The notes beneath the pieces are model-generated. The model saw nothing but the letters and a program-made list of their open reading frames with translations. It had not been told where the DNA came from and did not search any database. Both the position numbers and the translations under genes were made by a program. From Corynebacterium appendicis CIP 107643 (GTDB lineage: Bacteria > Actinomycetota > Actinomycetes > Mycobacteriales > Mycobacteriaceae), in NCBI RefSeq assembly GCF_030408415.1, contig NZ_CP046976.1, positions 1-64,000 of the forward strand: 64,000 nucleotides of DNA, in the 5' to 3' direction. Every line of letters starts with the position of its first letter. Within the stretch, counting starts at the first letter, position 1. This document shows, in pieces, positions 30,762 to 39,488 of this stretch.

Positions 30762-30798
30762 AACCCCCGCCAACCATGTGGATGGTTGCCGGGGGTTT
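30762..30798 (+). terminator. intrinsic terminator of metF-metE
   Basis: AACCCCCGCCAACCAT pairs with ATGGTTGCCGGGGGTT around a 4-nt loop, with one C mispaired, followed by a short T-run. Confidence 0.9.
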
Positions 30799-30972
30799 CG
30801 TCGACAGGCGAGTGCTCTGGCCCGAGCTGGTGGGTGCCCAGTTGCGAGATGCAGATCCAACTAGCTGGATTTGGAGGGGCCCGGGGCACCGCCGGGGGGG
30901 GGAGGCCGAGGCACCGCTAGGGAAGGGGGAGAGCCGGTCGTTCCGTGGATCTCGATTGAATCTTGCCGCGCG

Positions 30973-31525
30973 CCGGCCGCAAAACCCCTGGTCAGTTTTG
31001 GTTGCTATAGCAACGATGCAATCTAGATCCAGCGGCTGTGCCGAGCCCTACGCGAACGCGCCGATGCCGGTCATCTTCTGGCCGAGGATTAGGGTGTCCA
31101 TCTCGTCGGTACGCACGAATTAGAGATTTGTGGCATGGCGGATGGGGGGAGTAGTCGTGGGTGACTCCGCTGCTGCTGAGAGGACGTCGATGAACGCGTA
31201 GCCTGCTTTTCGTGGCGGGCCGTCGGGCGAACCCGAAATTGTCGATCGGCACGTCTGCCCGGCCGATGATCGCGTACGCCGTGTCCAGGTCGTCCGAGTC
31301 CTTCAAGTTGAGCTTGATGAGAGTCTTGTTGCGTTTGATGGACAAGTAGTGGGTGCCATCATCGCCGCGCTTCGGCGGCACCCACCCGTGGGTGTCATCG
31401 CCATTCGGCCCGGCGGGCGCTCACGAAAAGTCTGCGACGACGACGCCTTTTGTACTGAGGTGCTGGTGGATCTAGATTGACCGGTTGTCAGCTCAAGCAA
31501 AACTGACCTGGGGATTTGTGGCCGG
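30973..31525. mobile_element. 553-bp MITE-like element with 59-bp terminal inverted repeats
   Basis: The left arm 30973-31031 and the reverse complement of 31467-31525 match at 46 of 59 positions. Both begin CCGGCC and end CAATCTAGATCCA. A further TCTAGATCCA lies just outside at 31543-31552. Inside, the minus strand holds broken coding pieces: a stretch with GTHYLSIKRNKTLIKLNL, resembling the end of a DUF5655-type domain, and a short tail TDEMDTLILGQKMTGIGAFA ending at a stop near 31048. No intact transposase is present. The rest of 30800-31587 carries no supportable gene. Confidence 0.6.
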
Positions 31526-31587
31526 GGCTGGGGCAGTCTGGAATCTAGATCCACTAGATCCTCGACTCCTTAGCTATGACTACCTCT

Positions 31588-32274
31588 CTACGCCCGCGCG
31601 CGGCGGGCGAGCGTGTTGCCCACGGACTGGATGGCCTGGACGATGATGATCAGGAGAACCACCGTCGTGAGCATCGCGATGGAGTCGAACTGCTGGTAGC
31701 CGTAGGAGATGGCCAGGTCGCCGACACCGCCGCCGCCGATCGTGCCGGCCATGGCTGTGGCGGAGATGAGGCCGATCGTCGCCGTGGTGACGGCGAGGAT
31801 GATGGAGGACTTCGCCTCCGGCAGGAGGAAGTACCTGATGGTCTGGAACAAGCTGGCGCCCATGGAGTCGGCGGCCTCGGTGATGCCGGGGTTGACCTCC
31901 AGCAGGGACTGCTCGATCAGGCGGGCGATGAACGGGGCGATGTACAAGGTCAGCGGGACAAGCGCCGCGGTGGTGCCGATGGCGGTTCCCGCGATCACGC
32001 GGGTGAACGGCGAAATAGCCACCAGCAGGATGATGAACGGCAGCGAACGGATGATGTTCACGACCACGTTGAGAACGCTGTAGACGACCTTGTTGGGCTT
32101 CAAGCCGCCCGGCCGGGTGATCACGAAGGCAAGCGCCAGCGGGATGCCCAGCAATGCGCCGAGGAACAGGGAAATCCCCACCATGTAGAGGGTCTCGCCG
32201 AAGGAGTCGATGTACATCTCCGGTGTGACACGGGAGCCGGTGGTGTCGCGCCACCACGAGTTGAGCTGGTTCAT
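31588..32274 (-). CDS. metI: methionine ABC transporter permease
   Basis: MetI is the membrane channel of the methionine importer. The 228-residue protein has five hydrophobic segments and the family EAA loop EAADSMGASLFQTIRYFLLPEAKSSI. The VVNIIRSLPFIILLVAI segment is highly typical of MetI. It follows metN after 4 nt and ends the metQ-metN-metI operon. Confidence 0.95.
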   Translation of the reverse strand: MNQLNSWWRDTTGSRVTPEMYIDSFGETLYMVGISLFLGALLGIPLALAFVITRPGGLKPNKVVYSVLNVVVNIIRSLPFIILLVAISPFTRVIAGTAIGTTAALVPLTLYIAPFIARLIEQSLLEVNPGITEAADSMGASLFQTIRYFLLPEAKSSIILAVTTATIGLISATAMAGTIGGGGVGDLAISYGYQQFDSIAMLTTVVLLIIIVQAIQSVGNTLARRARA

Positions 32275-32278
32275 GCTG

Positions 32279-33091
32279 TTACACCTCGCTGTTCTTCACC
32301 AGTGCGCGGGAGAGGGCCTCGCGCGCGGCAGCATCGAGTTCGGGCGGGATCACGGTGTCCACGAATTTCTGGGTCAGTTCGTGCTGCGGGTTCGCGAACA
32401 CCTTCGCTACCGGGCCGGATTCCACGAGACGGCCCTCGGAGAGCACCGCCACATTGTCGGCCAACCGCGCAATCACGTCGATCTGGTGGGTGATGATCAA
32501 AATCGTCACGCCCAGTTCTTCGTTGATATTGCGGAGCAGATCGAGGATCTGGCTGGTGGTGATGGGGTCGAGGGCGGAGGTGGGCTCGTCGCAAAGCAGC
32601 ATTGTGGGATCCGTGACGAGAGCGCGGGCGATGCCCACGCGCTGACGCTGGCCGCCGGAGAGCTGCCGCGGCTTGTGCTGGGCGCGGTCGGTGAGGCCGA
32701 CCAGCTCAAGCACCTCGGCGGTACGGCGTTCGATCTCGCTCTTCGGCGTCTTGGTCAGCTTCAACGGGGTGGCCACGTTTTCCGCGACCGTCTTCGTTTC
32801 CAAGAGGTTGACGCTCTGGAAGACCATGGCGACTTTCCGGCGGAGCTCGCGCAGCTCGGACGTGCTCAAGGAGGCCGGCTGCTGTCCGTGCACGGTGACG
32901 GTGCCGGAGCTTGGGGTCTCCAACCCGTTCACCATCCGGATCAGCGTTGATTTGCCAGCGCCCGAGGTGCCCACGACACCGGTGACACTGCCTTCGGGGA
33001 CAGTGAAACTGATGTCGTCGAGGGCCGCGAAGGAACTATCCCGCGTCGGGAACACCTTGCCAACATGGTCGAATACGACAGCGTCAGTCAT
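32279..33091 (-). CDS. metN: methionine ABC transporter ATP-binding protein
   Basis: MetN is the ATPase of the importer. The 270-residue product has Walker A VVGTSGAGKSTLIR near residues 36-49, signature LSGGQRQRVGIAR, Walker B LLCDEPTSALD and switch ITHQID. The C-terminal part after residue 235 is short, so the methionine-sensing NIL/C2 domain of longer MetN proteins (about 340 residues) is absent and allosteric inhibition by methionine is not expected. It lies 14 nt downstream of metQ. Confidence 0.95.
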   Translation of the reverse strand: MTDAVVFDHVGKVFPTRDSSFAALDDISFTVPEGSVTGVVGTSGAGKSTLIRMVNGLETPSSGTVTVHGQQPASLSTSELRELRRKVAMVFQSVNLLETKTVAENVATPLKLTKTPKSEIERRTAEVLELVGLTDRAQHKPRQLSGGQRQRVGIARALVTDPTMLLCDEPTSALDPITTSQILDLLRNINEELGVTILIITHQIDVIARLADNVAVLSEGRLVESGPVAKVFANPQHELTQKFVDTVIPPELDAAAREALSRALVKNSEV

Positions 33092-33105
33092 GGAAAACAG
33101 CCCAC

Positions 33106-33933
33106 TTACTTCAGGGAATCGGGCAGGAACCAGTAGTCGTTCTCGTTCTGGGAGTCGAAGTACTCCTTGAACTCGTCAGAACGATACGCGTCTGCGACAG
33201 CCTTCGCCCACGGAGCGTCCTTCTTGTCCTCGGTGGTGACCGCGACGAGGATCAGCTCAGGGCGCAGCTCCTCCTGGAAGAGCTGCAGGTTCGGGTCGAG
33301 CTTGGCGGAGTAGCTCATCGAACCCGGAATGACTGCCCAGTCGAGATCGGGCAGGGAGCGGGACAGGTTCGCGGAGTCCATCGGCTTGATCTCGAGGTTG
33401 TGCGGGTTCTCGGCGATGTCCGATTCGGCCAGCAGTGCCTCGTCGGCGTCGTCGCGGAGGGTGATCCAGCCAGCGTCGACAAGCACGTGGAGTGCGCGCG
33501 ACTTATTCGAGCCGTCGAGCGGGATGCCGACAGTCTGGCCGTCAGCGACCTCGTCCAAGGACTTGTGCTTCTCCGAGTACAGGCCCGCCGGTACCGTCGG
33601 AACCTCGGTGATGGAGGTGAGGTTCGCGCCCTTCTCCTCGTTGAACACGTTCATCCACGCGGTGTGCTGCTCGACGTTGAGGTCGGCGGAGCCCTCCGCG
33701 AGAGCTGTATCGGCCTGGGTGAGGTCGGTGAAGTTCTGTACGTCGACCGTGTAGCCCTCTTCCTCGAGGATGGGGGCGACGCCTTCCTGGAAGAGCTCGG
33801 AGTACGGGCCCGGGGAGGTGGCGACGCGGATGGTCGTGTCGTCGCCCCCGTCGTTGCTCTCGCTGGAGCCGCATGCGGTGAGGCCGAGAACGAGGGAGCC
33901 AGCTGCTACGGCGGCCGCGATCTTCTTGAACAT
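33106..33933 (-). CDS. metQ: methionine-binding lipoprotein
   Basis: MetQ is the substrate-binding lipoprotein for D/L-methionine. The 275-residue protein has a lipobox LTAC (C21) after a short signal, then an NlpA family domain starting TIRVATSPGPYSELFQEGVAPILEEEGYTVDVQNFTD. The central LDGSNKSRALHVLVDAGWITL motif is typical of MetQ. It is the first gene of metQNI; an McbR-type operator lies about 75 bp upstream of its ATG, in the intergenic region shared with the cyclophilin gene. Confidence 0.95.
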   Translation of the reverse strand: MFKKIAAAVAAGSLVLGLTACGSSESNDGGDDTTIRVATSPGPYSELFQEGVAPILEEEGYTVDVQNFTDLTQADTALAEGSADLNVEQHTAWMNVFNEEKGANLTSITEVPTVPAGLYSEKHKSLDEVADGQTVGIPLDGSNKSRALHVLVDAGWITLRDDADEALLAESDIAENPHNLEIKPMDSANLSRSLPDLDWAVIPGSMSYSAKLDPNLQLFQEELRPELILVAVTTEDKKDAPWAKAVADAYRSDEFKEYFDSQNENDYWFLPDSLK

Positions 33934-34005
33934 TCTAAGGTCCTTTCACGTTTCTAAAAATGCTGTAGTTGAATGTTAATACTAAACCGTCCGGTATGCC
34001 TAAAC

Positions 34006-34021
34006 AAGACAGGTCAGTCTA
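34006..34021 (-). promoter_or_regulatory. McbR-type operator upstream of metQ
   Basis: AAGAC-AGGTCA-GTCTA fits the consensus TAGAC-N6-GTCTA of McbR, the corynebacterial methionine-cysteine repressor that responds to S-adenosylhomocysteine. It lies upstream of a TAGTAT-like -10 for metQ. One base departs from the consensus. Confidence 0.65.
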
Positions 34022-34068
34022 GCCTGGTGCTGGCGCGGGCGCCCGCCCCGACGCGTATCCTGGACCGC

Positions 34069-34593
34069 ATGACTCAGAAGACTCAGACCATCACCTTCCA
34101 CACCAACCACGGCGACATCGTCGTCGACCTGTTCGGCAACCACGCCCCGAACACCGTCGAGGTCATCACCGGCCTTGCCAAGGGCACCCAGGAGTACTCC
34201 ACGAAGAACGCGTCCGGCTCGACCGAGGGCCCGTTCTACGACGGCGCGATCTTCCACCGCATCATCCCGGGCTTCATGATTCAGGGCGGCGACCCGACCG
34301 GCACTGGCACCGGCGGCCCGGGCTTCCAGTTCGCCGACGAGTTCCACCCGGAGCTCCAGTTCGACCGCCCGTACCTGCTGGCTATGGCTAACGCCGGCCC
34401 GGGCACCAACGGTTCCCAGTTCTTCATCACCGTCGCGCAGACTCCGCACCTGAACAACCGCCACACCATTTTCGGCGAGGTCACCGACGAGGCATCGCGC
34501 AAGGTCGTCGACGAGATCGCGAACGTGCAGACCGGCCGTATGGACCGCCCGGTCGAGGACGTCGTGATCAACTCCGTCACGGTGTCCGATTAA
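34069..34593 (+). CDS. ppiA: cyclophilin-type peptidyl-prolyl isomerase
   Basis: A 174-residue cytoplasmic cyclophilin that isomerises Xaa-Pro bonds. The core motifs are [51 protein letters not shown] and [11 protein letters not shown], including the catalytic Arg and Phe/Gln residues. The ATG at 34069 is preferred; TATCCT ends 7 nt upstream, suggesting a leaderless mRNA. No signal peptide is present. The rhomboid gene starts directly at its stop codon. Confidence 0.95.
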   Translation: MTQKTQTITFHTNHGDIVVDLFGNHAPNTVEVITGLAKGTQEYSTKNASGSTEGPFYDGAIFHRIIPGFMIQGGDPTGTGTGGPGFQFADEFHPELQFDRPYLLAMANAGPGTNGSQFFITVAQTPHLNNRHTIFGEVTDEASRKVVDEIANVQTGRMDRPVEDVVINSVTVSD

Positions 34594-35241
34594 TTGAACC
34601 GCGTCCTCTACGGCGCCCCCGCCACGGCGACCATCGCGTCGCTGTGCGTGGGGGCGTTCCTCGTCGCGGCGTTCCAAGCACATTCGCTTATGGACGTCAT
34701 CTGGTCCTCTCCGACCGGCACCTCCACCGTCTTGTGGGGCCCTTTCGTCGCGAGTGAACCCAACGGCCTGTTCCGGGCTGTGACCTCCGGGTTCATGCAC
34801 CTGGACATCACCCACCTGGCGGTGAATGTGCTCATGCTCGTCGTGGTCGGTGCCGCAGTGGAGCGCGCTGTCGGGACCGGCCCGTTCGTGCTTGCCTACA
34901 TCGCCGGCGTGCTCGGTGGGTCAGCGGCCGTGCTGATCTTCGACTTCGACCAGCCCACCGCCGGTGCTTCCGGTGCGCTGTACGCCGTGATGGCGCTGCT
35001 CGTCGCCGTCGCCGCCCGCAGTAACGCTGATCTGCGCGCCCCGCTCGTGCTGGTCGGCGGAAACCTGGTGTTCACCCTGATCACGCCAAATGTGAGCCTG
35101 TGGGGCCACCTCGGAGGACTCCTTGCTGGTGCTCTCATGGCTGCCCCACTCACCTCGGATAAGATGCGCGTCCGGTGGGGAGGAGCCGCGGCGGCAGTGG
35201 CGGTCGCCGCTGCGGCGACCACCGTTCCTCTCTGGGCATAA
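34594..35241 (+). CDS. rhomboid family intramembrane serine protease
   Basis: A 215-residue protein with six hydrophobic segments. The catalytic Ser is in GASGALYAVM (GxSG, residues about 127-130) and the His is in WGHLGGLLAG (about residue 172). The upstream HLDITHLAVNVL helix carries the His/Asn oxyanion residues. It cleaves substrates within the membrane; the target is unknown. The TTG start directly abuts the ppiA stop codon with no intervening base, so expression depends on ppiA translation. This ppiA-rhomboid pairing is common in actinobacteria. Confidence 0.92.
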   Translation: MNRVLYGAPATATIASLCVGAFLVAAFQAHSLMDVIWSSPTGTSTVLWGPFVASEPNGLFRAVTSGFMHLDITHLAVNVLMLVVVGAAVERAVGTGPFVLAYIAGVLGGSAAVLIFDFDQPTAGASGALYAVMALLVAVAARSNADLRAPLVLVGGNLVFTLITPNVSLWGHLGGLLAGALMAAPLTSDKMRVRWGGAAAAVAVAAAATTVPLWA

Positions 35242-35288
35242 ATAAAAATTTATAGCGTGCTGCCCGCAACGTCCGTACCGTGGGGTAC

Positions 35289-36683
35289 ATGCCAAAGAAA
35301 TTTCGAGTACAGAATCCGAAAACAAACGAGATTGTCGAAAGCTTTGACTTCATCACCGACGACGAGTTAGAGCAGGCGCTCGCCACGGCGGACGAAACGT
35401 TCAAGCAGTGGCGTGAGAAGAGCTTCGAGGAGCGAGCCGAGGTGCTCCACAAGGTGGCATCGCTTTTCGACGAGCAGCGTGACGAGCTCTCCCGCATCAT
35501 TGCTGAGGAAATGGGCAAGTCCGTGACTGAGGGCGACGGCGAGGTCGACGATGTCGTCGATATCTTCAATTACTACGCCGCTAACGGCGCCGAGTTCGGT
35601 GCCGACGAGGAGATCCCGAACGACCAGGGTGGCACCTCCGTCATGCGCAAGGTTCCGCTCGGGGTCATCGTGGGTGTCATGCCGTGGAACTTCCCCTACT
35701 ACCAGGTCGCTCGCTTCGCGGCACCGGCGATCATGGCCGGCAACGTGGTGATGGTCAAGCACGCGGAGATCTGTCCGCGCTCCGCCGCGGCGATCGAGAA
35801 GATCTTCGATCAAGCCGGGGCACCGAAGGGGTTGTACACGAACATGTACGCTCAGCATTCGCAGATCTCCACCATGATCGAGGACGACCGCGTTCAGGGT
35901 GTTTCCCTGACGGGCTCCGAGACCGCTGGCCGCTCCATCGCATCCCAGGCAGGGCAGGCACTGAAGAAGTGCGTGCTGGAGCTCGGCGGCACCGACGCAT
36001 ACCTGGTGCTGGACTCCAACGATGTGAAGGCCGCGGCGAAGACTGCGTGGGAAAAGCGCGTCGGCAACACCGGCCAGGCATGCACGGCGAACAAGCGCAT
36101 CATCGTCATGGAGGACATTTACGACGAGTTTGTCGAGGCACTGGTGGACCTTGCCTCCGGGTACACCGAGGGCGACCCGCTCAACCCGGGCGAGGGCAAG
36201 GAGTTCTACCCGTTGTCCTCCCGCGACGCCGCTGAGATGCTCGCTCAGCAGCTGAAGATAGCTGTCGAGGAAGGCGCCAACCTACGCATCGGCGGTGACG
36301 TCACCGGCAAGGGCGCCTACATCACCCCGGCAGTGATCACCGACATCCCGGTTGGTTCGGGCTCCTTCTACGAGGAGTTCTTTGGCCCGGTGGCCGAGGT
36401 ATACAAGGCCTCTTCTGAGGAGGAAGCCATCGAGCTGGCCAACGACTCCCGCTACGGCCTCGGTGGCGCCGTGATGTCCGAGGACGAGGAGCGCGCCAAG
36501 AAGGTGGCCGCGAAGATCGACACCGGCATGATCCACGTGAACATCCCGCAGGCTCGCGGTGCGGAGCTGCCGTTCGGCGGCGTGAAAGCATCCGGCTTGG
36601 GTCGCGAGCTCGGTCCGCTGGGCATGGATGAGTTTGTGAACAAGCAGCGTTACTACGTCGCTGGTTCCGACTCCAAGGTCTAA
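35289..36683 (+). CDS. NAD(P)-dependent aldehyde dehydrogenase, succinate-semialdehyde dehydrogenase type
   Basis: A 464-residue aldehyde dehydrogenase. The cofactor-binding motifs are VMPWNFPYYQVARFAAPAIMAGN and SLTGSETAGR. The catalytic Glu is in LELGGTDAYLVL and the catalytic Cys in NTGQACTANKR; EEFFGPVAEVYK and PFGGVKASGLGRELG complete the fold. The short N-terminus without an extension fits the GabD/Sad-like semialdehyde dehydrogenase subgroup; the substrate is inferred. ATG 35289 is chosen over GTG 35280. It is monocistronic with its own terminator. Confidence 0.88.
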   Translation: MPKKFRVQNPKTNEIVESFDFITDDELEQALATADETFKQWREKSFEERAEVLHKVASLFDEQRDELSRIIAEEMGKSVTEGDGEVDDVVDIFNYYAANGAEFGADEEIPNDQGGTSVMRKVPLGVIVGVMPWNFPYYQVARFAAPAIMAGNVVMVKHAEICPRSAAAIEKIFDQAGAPKGLYTNMYAQHSQISTMIEDDRVQGVSLTGSETAGRSIASQAGQALKKCVLELGGTDAYLVLDSNDVKAAAKTAWEKRVGNTGQACTANKRIIVMEDIYDEFVEALVDLASGYTEGDPLNPGEGKEFYPLSSRDAAEMLAQQLKIAVEEGANLRIGGDVTGKGAYITPAVITDIPVGSGSFYEEFFGPVAEVYKASSEEEAIELANDSRYGLGGAVMSEDEERAKKVAAKIDTGMIHVNIPQARGAELPFGGVKASGLGRELGPLGMDEFVNKQRYYVAGSDSKV

Positions 36684-36701
36684 GAGTTTCCAGGCTTTCA
36701 G

Positions 36702-36746
36702 CCTCGGGTCGCCCACCTCATTGCGGTGTGGTGGCCCGGGGTTTTT
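36702..36746 (+). terminator. terminator of the aldehyde dehydrogenase gene
   Basis: CTCGGG and an inner CCACC segment pair with GGTGG and CCCGGGG across a loop, followed by TTTTT. Confidence 0.75.
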
Positions 36747-36792
36747 GTGCGTGCGGACGTGCGCGTCTGGTTCCACACCAGCTGCAACGAAG

Positions 36793-36969
36793 TTATCCAC
36801 AGGGTGTGGAAGAACTTGTGCATAAGTCACTTCTGCACCACCTTTCACAAGCTGTGGAAAAGCGTCATTCACCGCTGTGAACAGTACTTTTCACAAAGAT
36901 TGACCGAGGTTGTGCACAGGTCTGTGGAAACTCTCCTGCGGGTGTAGCGCTGGGGATAGTTGGGGATAA
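36793..36969. promoter_or_regulatory. secondary cluster of DnaA-box-like sequences
   Basis: A non-coding stretch within 36747-37044 holds one exact DnaA box, TTATCCACA (36793-36801), and three one-mismatch boxes on the other strand: TGTGCATAA (36817-36825), TGTGGAAAA (36853-36861) and TGGGGATAA (36961-36969). Weaker matches occur between them, such as TGTGGAAAC at 36923. The region is AT-rich and has no coding frame. It resembles oriC in texture and could titrate DnaA or regulate initiation; this is inference. Confidence 0.6.
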
Positions 36970-37044
36970 CTACGTGAACAACACGCCGTGATTTCCACAC
37001 GTTCCACAACACGCAGGGTGGGGGGCAGCTGGGTCGGGAGGACA

Positions 37045-37082
37045 TAAAAAAGCCAGCGCCCGCAATGGTGCGGAGCGCTGGT
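37045..37082 (-). terminator. intrinsic terminator of crgA
   Basis: On the minus strand CCAGCGCTCCGC pairs with GCGGGCGCTGG (one bulge), followed by six T residues. Confidence 0.9.
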
Positions 37083-37109
37083 GCGTCTAGCTGGCGGGGG
37101 CTGGGGGGC

Positions 37110-37388
37110 TTAACGCCAGCCCATTGTCATGAGCAGACCGATGACCAGGCCGCCGAAGCCGATCGCGTAGTTCCACGGGCCGATCTCGTTCATGAACGGG
37201 ATCTGCGGGCCAGCGAGGTAGTTGACCACGAGCCAGAGCAGTCCGACGATCATGAAGCCGAACATGAGGATCTTGTACCAGAGCGGGGTGCCGCCGGTGT
37301 TGATCTTCACCGGGGTGCGGGTGGTGCCGGTGGAGGTGGTGGTCGACGTTGTGCTGACGGTGTCCTTAGTGACCTTAGCCTTAGGCAT
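37110..37388 (-). CDS. crgA: cell division protein CrgA
   Basis: CrgA is a small divisome membrane protein that links FtsZ, penicillin-binding proteins and Wag31/DivIVA in actinobacteria. The 92-residue product has a Thr/Lys-rich cytoplasmic N-terminus and two transmembrane helices (about 39-58 and 73-90). The [22 protein letters not shown] and [22 protein letters not shown] patterns are those of the family. It lies beside the pknB cluster, its usual location, in the same direction but with its own terminator. Confidence 0.93.
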   Translation of the reverse strand: MPKAKVTKDTVSTTSTTTSTGTTRTPVKINTGGTPLWYKILMFGFMIVGLLWLVVNYLAGPQIPFMNEIGPWNYAIGFGGLVIGLLMTMGWR

Positions 37389-37547
37389 GTTGCACGTCCT
37401 TCATCGTGTGCTCCTCCGCGTGATTCGGACGACGCCTGGCTGGCGGCGTGGGGGAGCGGAATTTTCAACGGTTTCTTCTGTGCGGTGACTTTACCAGCAG
37501 GCACGCGAGGCTCCTAGGCGGAACTTGCGCGCCGGGCGACTGGAGCG

Positions 37548-39467
37548 CTAGGGGGCGGGCAGGAAACTCTCCACGCCCTCGCGCAGGGCGTTTTTCCAGA
37601 TATCGACGGTGATGTCGGCATCCTTGCGGATCTCCTCGCCCTCGGCGGGGCGGTGGCCGGCGACGAGACCATGGTCGTTGAGGTCCGGGGTGTCCACCGA
37701 ATGGCCGGTTTTCAGATTGCCGGTCCAGCCCTCCTTGCGCAGGGTCGCTTCGGCCTGCTGCGGGTTCTGGCGGACGAGCTTCGGCATCGTCATCAGCATG
37801 CCGTTGGAAACGCGCAATTCAATGGTGGTGCCGCGGTCGACTTCCTCGCCCTGGCCGGCGACAGCGAGGACTTCGTCCTTCGGCTTCAAGGAATCAACCT
37901 CGACAGTGGTGGACTCCAGCCCCAGCGAGGACAAAACGGACTCGGCCTGGCTGACATTCATGCCCTCCAGGGACGGCACTTTGACCTTCTCGCGGCCGTT
38001 GGATACGGTCACGCTCACCTTCGACCCCTTCGACAACTGGGAGCCGGCGGCGGGCTGCTGAGACATGATCACGCCTTCGGGAACAGTGTCGGAGTGCTCG
38101 CGCTTGATGTCGTCGTCAAGCTTCAGCCCGGCTTTTTCGAGCTCGGCGGCGGCGTCCTGCGGGCTCAAGTTGCTCACATCTGGAACGTCGGTGACTTCGC
38201 GGCCCGACGACACAGTGACCGTGATCGGCGTGCCCTTCTGCAGCTGCGAACCCTCGGTCGGATTCGTGCTGAGCACCTCGCCGCGTGGTACATCCGGGTG
38301 CGGAGCCTCGTTCACCGTGACCAGTAAGCCCAGTTTCTCCAGCTCTTGGACAGCCTCCTCGCGCTTCTTGCCCACGACCTTCGGGACGAAGACCATGTCG
38401 TTGGCCGCCTCCTCCTCGGGGTCGTTGCGCACCTTGTTGAACGCGAACGCGCCGCCGCCGAGCAGCATGACCGCCGCCATCAAAATGGCGAGAATCTTCA
38501 TGCCCGTGTTGCCGGTCTTCTGCGTCTTCTGGCGGTGCTGCTCGTAGCGGCTTTGCTCGGCGACGGGCGCAGCATCGTCAGGGAGCTCCGTTTCGTCGAG
38601 GTGGCTGCGGGCAGCCTCCGTGACCGCGCCGTGCTCGAGGCGTTCCAGGTCGTCCGCCATCTCCAAAGCGGACTGGTAGCGGTCCGCCGGGTGCTTCGCC
38701 ATCGCCGTGAGAATCACCGAGTCGACATTGACCGCCTCCGATTCCGAAAGATCCGCGATGCGCGCGCTCGGCGGCTCCGGATCCTCCTGGACATGCTGGT
38801 ACGCCACCGCGAACGGCGTTTCACCTTCGAACGGCGGGGTGCCCGTGACCACCTCGTACATCACGCAGCCCAGCGCGTAGATGTCGCTGCGGGCGTCGGC
38901 GCTCTTGCCGCGAGCTTGCTCCGGGGACAGGTACTGGGCCGTGCCGATCACCGCGGACGTCTGCGTCATCGCCGCCGTCGAATCATCCAGCGCACGCGCG
39001 ATGCCGAAGTCCATCACCTTCACTTCGCCGGTGCTGGTGACCATGATGTTCGCCGGCTTCACATCGCGGTGAATGATCCCCGACTCGTGGCTGGCTTCCA
39101 GCGCCAACGTCACCGGGAACAGCAGCTCCGCCGCCTTCTCCGGACGCAGAGGACCTTCTTCGCGCACGATCGCGCGCAGATCGCGGCCTTTGATGTGCTC
39201 CATGACGATGTACGGGATCGAAATGCCCTCGACGAGGGTTTCGCCCGTGTCGTACACGGCGACGATATTCGGATGGTTCAGCCGCGCCGAGTTCTGCGCC
39301 TCTTTGCGGAACCGCTGCCTGAAGTTCTCGTCGCGGGCCATGTCGATCTTGAGCATCTTGACCGCCACTTCGCGGCCGAGAAGGGTGTCCGTGGCCACGT
39401 ATACGTCGGACATGCCGCCGGTGCCGATGGAATTACCGAGCTGGTAACGATCGCCGATGAGAGTCAT
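37548..39467 (-). CDS. pknB: serine/threonine protein kinase PknB with PASTA repeats
   Basis: PknB senses cell-wall intermediates and phosphorylates division and wall-synthesis proteins. The 639-residue protein has an N-terminal kinase domain (P-loop GTGGMS at 15-20, VAVK at 34-37, HRD at 133-135, DFG near 153). A juxtamembrane linker and one transmembrane helix (about 329-347) follow, then four extracellular PASTA repeats (for example VPKVVGKKREEAVQELEKLGL), which bind muropeptides. It is the last gene of the fhaA-to-pknB operon, 21 nt after pknA. Confidence 0.97.
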   Translation of the reverse strand: MTLIGDRYQLGNSIGTGGMSDVYVATDTLLGREVAVKMLKIDMARDENFRQRFRKEAQNSARLNHPNIVAVYDTGETLVEGISIPYIVMEHIKGRDLRAIVREEGPLRPEKAAELLFPVTLALEASHESGIIHRDVKPANIMVTSTGEVKVMDFGIARALDDSTAAMTQTSAVIGTAQYLSPEQARGKSADARSDIYALGCVMYEVVTGTPPFEGETPFAVAYQHVQEDPEPPSARIADLSESEAVNVDSVILTAMAKHPADRYQSALEMADDLERLEHGAVTEAARSHLDETELPDDAAPVAEQSRYEQHRQKTQKTGNTGMKILAILMAAVMLLGGGAFAFNKVRNDPEEEAANDMVFVPKVVGKKREEAVQELEKLGLLVTVNEAPHPDVPRGEVLSTNPTEGSQLQKGTPITVTVSSGREVTDVPDVSNLSPQDAAAELEKAGLKLDDDIKREHSDTVPEGVIMSQQPAAGSQLSKGSKVSVTVSNGREKVKVPSLEGMNVSQAESVLSSLGLESTTVEVDSLKPKDEVLAVAGQGEEVDRGTTIELRVSNGMLMTMPKLVRQNPQQAEATLRKEGWTGNLKTGHSVDTPDLNDHGLVAGHRPAEGEEIRKDADITVDIWKNALREGVESFLPAP

Positions 39468-39488
39468 GTGTCGATGGTCCTTAGTGGT

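Noticed and set aside
30992..31381. Intact 129-residue gene on the minus strand
   Set aside because: Only the first about 55 residues look protein-like and they end abruptly; it lies between the arms of the inverted-repeat element and is treated as a remnant.
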